A DNA stretch of 64,000 bases from VRUE01 sp963701265 (lineage in GTDB: Bacteria; Actinomycetota; Thermoleophilia; Solirubrobacterales; 70-9): NCBI GenBank assembly GCA_963701265.1, contig OY969581.1, positions 310,001-374,000 of the forward strand, written 5' to 3'. This document shows positions 59,381 through 64,000 of this stretch, piece by piece. Made by a program: the position numbers and the translations under genes. The notes below the pieces were generated by a model that searched no databases, was not told the DNA's origin, and worked only from the letters and a program-made list of their open reading frames with translations. The first letter of the stretch is position 1. Each line of letters starts with the position of its first letter.

Positions 59381-60378
59381 GCCGCCCCGACCGCCTCGGC
59401 CTCAGGCTCCTCGGCCTCATCGCCGGCGCCCTCGAGCGAGCGCCCCGTCTTTGCCAGGAAGACGTCATCCAGTGAGGGCGCGTGCAGCTGCAGTTGCTCG
59501 ATCGCGATCCCTTCTGAGTCGAGCGCCCGCACGACCTCGGCCAGCTGCGCCTCGCCGCCGCCCAGGCGCGCCGCCGCCGCCCGCGGCCCCGAGCCCGCGC
59601 GCTCGCCGAAGCGCTCCAGCACGCTCGCCAGGCGCTCGCGCTCGGCGGGCTCCTGCGGCACCGCTTCCACGGTTGGGCGGCCGATCTCGGCCTTGAGCTC
59701 GGCCGGCGTGCCCTCGGCGACGATGTGGCCGTGGTCGATGATCCCGACCCGGCCCGCCAGCGCGTCGGCCTCCTCCAGGTACTGGGTGGTGAGGAAGACG
59801 GTCACGCCCTCGTCGGCGGCCAAGCGCGCCACCTCGTCCCAGAGGGCGGTGCGGCTCTGGATGTCGAGTCCGGTCGTCGGCTCGTCGAGGAAGAGAATGC
59901 TCGGCCCGTGGGCGAGCGCCAGCGCCAGGTCCAGGCGCCGCTTCATCCCGCCCGAGTAGCCGCCGACCTTGCGGTCCGCCGCTTCGGCAAGGCCGACCCG
60001 CTCGAGCAGTTCCTGCCCGCGGGTTTCGCGCTCGGGCTTGCCGATCCCGTGCAGGGCGGTCTGCAGGCGCATGTGCTCGCGACCGGTGAGCAGCGGATCG
60101 AGCGCCGCCTCCTGCAGCGCCGCGCCGATCGAGGAGCGCACCTGCGGCCCCTGCTTGACGATGTCGAAGCCCGCCACCCGCGCCGTGCCCTCGGTCGGCG
60201 GCAGCAGCGTGGTCAGCATCAGCACCGTGGTTGACTTGCCGGCGCCGTTGGGGCCGAGGAAGCCGTAGATCTCACCGGCCTCGACCCGCAGGTCGATCCC
60301 GTCGACCGCCCGCGGTCCGTTCTTGAACTCGCGCACGAGCGCTTCGACTTCGATGCCCTCTTGCCGTTCGGTCGCCAT
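59377..60378 (-). CDS. DrrA-like ABC transporter ATP-binding protein
   Basis: About 333 residues from ATG 60378 (MATERQEG). Walker A GPNGAGKST, Q-loop GAALQEAALDPLL, signature GGYSGGMKRRLDLALALAHG, Walker B LFLDEPTTGLD and H-loop-equivalent LTTQYLEEAD (Gln replaces His, as in many DrrA proteins). The C-terminal extension has LHAPSLDDVFLAKTG, the DrrA-specific end. The operon is divergent from marR, implying regulated export of a drug-like or lipid substrate. Confidence 0.93.
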   Translation of the reverse strand: MATERQEGIEVEALVREFKNGPRAVDGIDLRVEAGEIYGFLGPNGAGKSTTVLMLTTLLPPTEGTARVAGFDIVKQGPQVRSSIGAALQEAALDPLLTGREHMRLQTALHGIGKPERETRGQELLERVGLAEAADRKVGGYSGGMKRRLDLALALAHGPSILFLDEPTTGLDIQSRTALWDEVARLAADEGVTVFLTTQYLEEADALAGRVGIIDHGHIVAEGTPAELKAEIGRPTVEAVPQEPAERERLASVLERFGERAGSGPRAAAARLGGGEAQLAEVVRALDSEGIAIEQLQLHAPSLDDVFLAKTGRSLEGAGDEAEEPEAEAVGAA

Positions 60379-60434
60379 CGTCACTCCAGACTGTCGATTC
60401 CCATTGAACGCGATCGTGGACGATACAGAGATAG

Positions 60435-60447
60435 TTGACGTTGTCAA
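60435..60447. promoter_or_regulatory. Palindrome between ABC exporter and marR
   Basis: TTGAC-GTT-GTCAA, a perfect inverted repeat in the 99-bp divergent gap, followed by an AT-rich stretch with ATACTAGAATGTAT. It probably binds the MarR protein and controls both directions. Confidence 0.6.
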
Positions 60448-60477
60448 ATATTGATACTAGAATGTATTTGATAAGGT

Positions 60478-60918
60478 ATGAGCAAGACGACGGAGAAGAA
60501 GGGCAAGCCCCCGGCCGCGGCCGGTTCCACCGCCAGTGAGGCATGGGACCTACTTGCTTCGCTTGTCTACCCGCCGCCCTTCCTGGCGATCGCCCAAGAG
60601 CTGGGCTTGCGTCCTGCCACCCTCGGCGCCCTGCGCGTCCTCGACGAGCCGCGGACGATGAGCGAGATCGCCACCTACCTGCGCTGCGACAACTCCAATG
60701 TGACCGGGATCGTCGACGGGCTCGAAACCCGCGGCCTCGCCGAAAGAAAATCGTCACCCGGCGATCGCCGGGTCAAGCTGATTGCGCTCACCGCGGAGGG
60801 CCGCCGCCTGCGAGCCCGGCTGATGCGCGAGGCGCGTAAGCCACCCGCCTGGCTGAAGGGCCTCTCGGCGGCCGACCAGCGCACCCTGCGCGACCTGCTC
60901 CGGCGTGCCACCGCGTAG
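60478..60918 (+). CDS. MarR-family transcriptional regulator
   Basis: 146 residues. Winged helix at about residues 45-115: LGLRPATLGALRVLDEPRTM, SEIATYLRCDNSNVTGIVDG, LETRGLAERKSSPGDRRVKL, the last being the wing with the conserved DRR. Divergent from the DrrA-like ABC operon and separated by a palindromic site, so it is the likely local repressor. ATG 60478 follows AAGG closely. Confidence 0.92.
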   Translation: MSKTTEKKGKPPAAAGSTASEAWDLLASLVYPPPFLAIAQELGLRPATLGALRVLDEPRTMSEIATYLRCDNSNVTGIVDGLETRGLAERKSSPGDRRVKLIALTAEGRRLRARLMREARKPPAWLKGLSAADQRTLRDLLRRATA

Positions 60919-60935
60919 GTCGTGGCGACGGCTGT

Positions 60936-61316
60936 CTAGGTCAGCGCCGGCTCGAGGATGAAGACCTGAACCGCCATGTCGGGGTCGAGGTGGTTGTCGG
61001 ACATGAAGGCGAGGACCTTGCGGCCGGTGAGGCGGGCGACCGCGGCTTTCATCTCCGCCGCCATCGCCCGCTGCGAGAGCTGGCGCATGGCGAGGACCGC
61101 CTCGCCCTCGTCGTAAGCGACGAGGTTCTGCTCGGCCCGGGTCAGCACCTCGAGCAGGACCGTGACCAGGGTGTCGCCGTTGTGGAAGGAGTAGGACTTC
61201 TTTGGCCCGCGGCCGATCGCCGCCGTGTGGATGCGGACCACCTCGCGGGTGATGGCGGCGTTCAACTCGCCGCCGCTCAGCTGCTCCGCCGCCGGCTCGG
61301 CGCGTTCACCGCTCAT
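60936..61316 (-). CDS. DUF2294 family protein
   Basis: 126 residues matching the DUF2294 pattern: NAAITREVVRIHTAAIGRGP, KKSYSFHNGDTLVTVLLEVL, TRAEQNLV, and a C-terminal AFMSDNHLDPDMAVQVFILE. Family role unknown. Its start overlaps the stop of the SnoaL-like gene (ATGA), so both form a two-gene unit. Confidence 0.82.
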   Translation of the reverse strand: MSGERAEPAAEQLSGGELNAAITREVVRIHTAAIGRGPKKSYSFHNGDTLVTVLLEVLTRAEQNLVAYDEGEAVLAMRQLSQRAMAAEMKAAVARLTGRKVLAFMSDNHLDPDMAVQVFILEPALT

Positions 61317-61684
61317 CGCAGGTGGAACCGTTCGCTGAGGAGATGACGGGCGGAGACGATCAGGCCGCCTTTGAGCTGCTCCACGGCCCAGAATGAAGAG
61401 GGGGCGCCGTGCTCCGCTGATAACGCGCCGGCGGCGATCACCTCACCGCGGCTGGAGGTGTGCACTTTCGAGAGCACGATCTGGTGACGGTGTTCCATCT
61501 CGGACATCGCCGCAAACCAGTCGCGGACGCCGACGTGGCAGTGATAGACGGCGTCGATCCCCCCCAACCTCAGGGGGCGAAAATCGACGCGGGCGTCCAT
61601 GCAATCGAGCATTGCTTCGAGGTTGCGAGAGTTGAAGGCGTCGAACCAGCGCCTGACGGTGGCCTCATCGGCATGGCGGGACAT
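61313..61684 (-). CDS. SnoaL/NTF2-like protein
   Basis: 123 residues with the cone-shaped NTF2-like pattern: DEATVRRWFDAFNSRNLEAM, LDCMDARVDFRPL, YHCHVGVRDWFAAMSEMEHR, then strands through GEVIAAGALSAEHG. Such folds bind small molecules or act as polyketide cyclases or isomerases; no specific activity can be assigned. Translationally coupled to the DUF2294 gene downstream. Confidence 0.82.
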   Translation of the reverse strand: MSRHADEATVRRWFDAFNSRNLEAMLDCMDARVDFRPLRLGGIDAVYHCHVGVRDWFAAMSEMEHRHQIVLSKVHTSSRGEVIAAGALSAEHGAPSSFWAVEQLKGGLIVSARHLLSERFHLR

Positions 61685-61817
61685 GCTCCGACTCCAGGTG
61701 TAATTGCCGACGGGTCAGGTCGCAGCCACAACAGCGCCACCGCATCCGTCGTTAGATGCCGACACCGGGGCGGGCCCCTGCGAGGTGCGCCAGCGTCGGG
61801 CGCGATGGTAACGCGTG

Positions 61818-62420
61818 CTAGACGTGAACCGGCGGGACCTTGGTCACGTTGGCCCCGGCCCGCTCGAAGAGCTGCGCCGACGGGATCCCGATCAGCTCGC
61901 CCTGGAAGCGCTTCTCGTGGCCGTAGACGACCCAGGTGGTGTCGATTTCACCGATGTCGAGATCGAGCCGCAGCTCCTCCGCGTGCTCGGTGACGTGCTC
62001 CATGTGGGTGAGGCCGGAGTCGTAGTCGCCGCGCAGCAGGCCCTCGCCGACCACCGGCTTGGAGACGACGTCGATCACCTCCTCCCACTGGGAGAGGTCG
62101 ACGTAGCCCTTGGTCGCCGGCACGATCCCGATCGAGCGCGGCACCTCGACCTCGCGGCGGCTGAGCAGGACCAGGTGCTTGGTCGGGTAGATGAAGGTGT
62201 CGACGACGAAGATCTCGGTCCAGTACTTCTCGGTGATCTCGTGCACCTTGGGATGGGCACTGCACTGGACGAGGAAGCCGTTCGGCGTCTCGCGCAGCAT
62301 CTCCAAGCCGTCGAAGAAATCGGTGATCAGCTCGATCCGATATTCGTCGACGCCCTGGAACTCGAGGTAGCGCTGCACCGCCCGCTCGTGACATGTTCCC
62401 TCCGGCCCGAGCGTGATCAC
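61818..62420 (-). CDS. BacA-like protein (prephenate decarboxylase/dehydratase superfamily)
   Basis: About 200 residues from GTG 62420; ATG 62450 is an alternative. Starts VITLGPEGTCHERAVQRYLE, the prephenate-dehydratase-type GPEGT motif, and has VQCSAHPKVHEITEKYW and TFIYPTKHLVLLSRREV. There is no ACT domain, and the length fits the stand-alone prephenate decarboxylases (BacA/AerD type) rather than PheA. No bacB-like or other pathway gene is adjacent, so substrate and pathway are open. Divergent from the vWA gene. Confidence 0.65.
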   Translation of the reverse strand: MITLGPEGTCHERAVQRYLEFQGVDEYRIELITDFFDGLEMLRETPNGFLVQCSAHPKVHEITEKYWTEIFVVDTFIYPTKHLVLLSRREVEVPRSIGIVPATKGYVDLSQWEEVIDVVSKPVVGEGLLRGDYDSGLTHMEHVTEHAEELRLDLDIGEIDTTWVVYGHEKRFQGELIGIPSAQLFERAGANVTKVPPVHV

Positions 62421-62505
62421 CGTGACTATGTCCCCTTGGGCTGCAACCATCGGCAGCATCAGCGTAGCGAGTGAACAGGAATCCTCAAGTAGTGGAAGGG
62501 TGGAG

Positions 62506-63501
62506 ATGAGCCGAGTTGTCAAGGTATTTCTGGGAGCCGCACTTGCCGTGCTCCTTACCGCGCCCATTGCCAGCGCCGCGAGCTGCACCAAGGCGACCAA
62601 CATCGAGGCGATCGTCGATGACTCGATCTCGATGGAATTCACCGACGCCTCCCGCCTGCGCGTGCAGGCGATGAACCTGCTGATCGGCACGCTCGGTGCC
62701 GGCACCCAGCTGGGTGCGGTCGAGTTCGGCTCCGGCGGCTTCGAAAACGATCCGCCGCCGGCCAGCACCGTCTTCCCGCCGGAGCCCGTCGGTCCCAACG
62801 CGGCGGCGATGCGCACCGCACTCGACACGGTGATCCACGCCGACAACGGTGCCACCGACTACAACGGCGCCTTCGCCAAGTCCGACGCTGACAACCCGAG
62901 TGCCGACGCCCGCATCTTCCTCACCGACGGCGGCCACATCGTCGGCACCTACAACGAAGCCCACCTCGTCCACCGCGTGCCCACTTACGTGGTCGGCTTC
63001 GGCGGCGTTGCCGCCGGTGAGGACCAGGCGCGGCTGAAGAAGATCGCCGGCGACACCGGCGGTCGCTACTTCCCGCTCGACGACTCAGCCCAGCTGCAGG
63101 CGGTGATGAACACGATCGAGGCGGCGCTGACCTGCCAGACGCCGCCGCAGCAGTTCAGCGATCTGCTCGCCAAAGGTCAGAGCAAGGTCCACAGCGTCGC
63201 GATCGGTGCCGCGACCAAGGCGATCCAGATCACCCTCACCTGGGCCAACCCGCTCGACAAGTTCAAGCTCTCCGGCCTCAAACTGACCAACAAAGGGCAC
63301 CTGCTCGCGATTGCCAGCCGACCCGGCAAGAAACCGGGCAAGCTGAAGGTCGAGCGCACGGTTGGCTCGACCTTCACCGTGCTCAAGGTCTCCCACCTGC
63401 ACAAGGGCCTGCTGCGCTTCGCGGTGCGGGCGGCGAAGATCGGCTCCGGCGCACCGAAAGTCAGCCTGACCACCCAGGTCAGCCAGAGCTCGCACAAGTA
63501 G
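62506..63501 (+). CDS. Secreted von Willebrand factor A domain protein
   Basis: 331 residues from ATG 62506 (after GGAAGGGTGGAG). Signal peptide ends IASAASC. The vWA domain (residues 27-215) has the metal site: DDSISM (DxSxS), Thr in NGATDYNGAF and LTDGG. A C-terminal beta-rich domain of about 110 residues follows (ITLTWANPLDKFKLSGLKL; HLHKGLLRFAVRAAKIG), again rich in Lys/Arg. No membrane anchor at the end. It probably binds a partner or the wall outside the cell; role unknown. Confidence 0.87.
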   Translation: MSRVVKVFLGAALAVLLTAPIASAASCTKATNIEAIVDDSISMEFTDASRLRVQAMNLLIGTLGAGTQLGAVEFGSGGFENDPPPASTVFPPEPVGPNAAAMRTALDTVIHADNGATDYNGAFAKSDADNPSADARIFLTDGGHIVGTYNEAHLVHRVPTYVVGFGGVAAGEDQARLKKIAGDTGGRYFPLDDSAQLQAVMNTIEAALTCQTPPQQFSDLLAKGQSKVHSVAIGAATKAIQITLTWANPLDKFKLSGLKLTNKGHLLAIASRPGKKPGKLKVERTVGSTFTVLKVSHLHKGLLRFAVRAAKIGSGAPKVSLTTQVSQSSHK

Positions 63502-63506
63502 GAGCG

Positions 63507-64000
63507 TTAGGAGAGATTCGGGCTGCGGTCGCCCTGCGCGGCGGCCGGGCCCGGGCGGCTGCGCGCGCCGAGCGCATGGCGCGCGTTGACCGCGATCGCC
63601 CGCGGGATCATCGTGGCGAAGGCGCGGCTGGGGCCGATGCAACGGGTGCCGAATGCATCGAAGCCTTCGGCGACGCGCCGATCGCGTGCGGAGGCAGAGA
63701 AGATCAAGCGCTCCCCGGGGGTCATCTTTCTGCCGCTCGCGTACTCGTTGATCAGCGTTGCGTGGCCGCGCAGCCCGCGCCTGTGCCGCCGCCGGTAGCG
63801 CGCCAGGCCGGTCTGCAGCGGCTCCTCGCCGCGCAGCGCCGGTGCGACGCTGTCGGTGAGCCACCCGGCCGACTGAAAGGCCCAACCGCAGCCGACCCCG
63901 AAGAGTGGGTCCACCGCCATCGCGGCATCTCCCACCAAGGCAAGGCCCGGCGCGACCGGTACCCGCACTTTGTTCGGCATCTCGATCTTTCCCAGCACCG
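63507..64000 (-). CDS. FAD-dependent oxidoreductase, N-terminal part beyond window
   Basis: C-terminal portion (about 164 residues) of a flavoprotein monooxygenase or halogenase-like enzyme. The visible part starts within LGKIEMPNKVRV and has the second FAD motif VAPGLALVGDAAMAVDPLFG (GDA.....P..G), followed by VGCGWAFQSAGWLTDSVAPA. The N-terminal GxGxxG motif lies outside the window, so the start and substrate class cannot be judged. It converges with the vWA gene with a 5-bp gap. Confidence 0.8.
   Translation of the reverse strand, partial: VLGKIEMPNKVRVPVAPGLALVGDAAMAVDPLFGVGCGWAFQSAGWLTDSVAPALRGEEPLQTGLARYRRRHRRGLRGHATLINEYASGRKMTPGERLIFSASARDRRVAEGFDAFGTRCIGPSRAFATMIPRAIAVNARHALGARSRPGPAAAQGDRSPNLS

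Overview
The window is high-GC actinobacterial DNA, most likely from the class Thermoleophilia (order Solirubrobacterales). This is inferred from exported proteins opening with MFSTLRNRFGIPGVISV, 'LPxCMxLEMVxPPxK' propeller proteins, an actinobacterial LexA box (CGAAC-N4-GTTCG), and an imuB/DUF6504/dnaE2 mutagenesis cassette. No search was possible, so taxonomy and most families rest on recognised motifs.

Layout. 1-2.4 kb: minus-strand ribosomal operon rpsF-ssb-rpsR-rplI (rplI cut by the window edge), preceded by a proline-rich membrane-anchored protein. 2.5-5.2 kb: convergent trehalose genes (GT20 synthase and TreT). 5.3-8.2 kb: OmpR-type regulator, sensor kinase and HtrA protease. 8.3-16.3 kb: thiL, an LPG-synthase-like membrane protein, a cell-envelope operon (MscS channel, class A PBP, GT-C glycosyltransferase with no normal start codon), a CPBP protease, a tRNA-like locus and an L,D-transpeptidase. 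16.3-19 kb: small membrane protein, SDR reductase, pyrE, yceH.

19-42.4 kb is the accessory core: two paralogous operons for large exported proteins. Each starts with an identical 82-nt leader and a collagen-like protein, followed by a beta-propeller protein and a giant repeat protein with a basic C-terminal tail. Cluster A (19.2-28.9 kb) has two extra small exported proteins; its middle part (about 20.2-25.4 kb) is visibly more AT-rich. Cluster B (35.2-42.4 kb) is uniformly GC-rich. Between them lie a PucR-type regulator, a secreted repeat protein, a lipoprotein, a paralogue of a cluster A gene, a DUF234-type ATPase and a TetR regulator.

42.4-50.1 kb: hipBA with three evenly spaced operators, then a LexA-controlled imuB-DUF6504 pair separated from dnaE2 by an opposite-strand DUF4143-type ATPase. 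50.1-64 kb: HxlR/MFS divergent pair, ECF sigma factor with a YCII partner, two alpha/beta hydrolases, an ASH-domain secreted protein, a queuosine-salvage protein, a MarR-regulated ABC exporter, a DUF2294/SnoaL pair, a BacA-like protein, a secreted vWA protein, and the 3' end of a flavoprotein gene.

The only stretch over 300 bases without a protein gene is 14921-15305. It holds a hairpin, a tRNA-like gene, a partial inverted copy of that gene and a promoter-like palindrome. Two copies of a 52-nt intergenic repeat, each inside a different hairpin stem, lie at about 0.7 and 16.3 kb. I saw no CRISPR array, rRNA, insertion sequence or replication origin.
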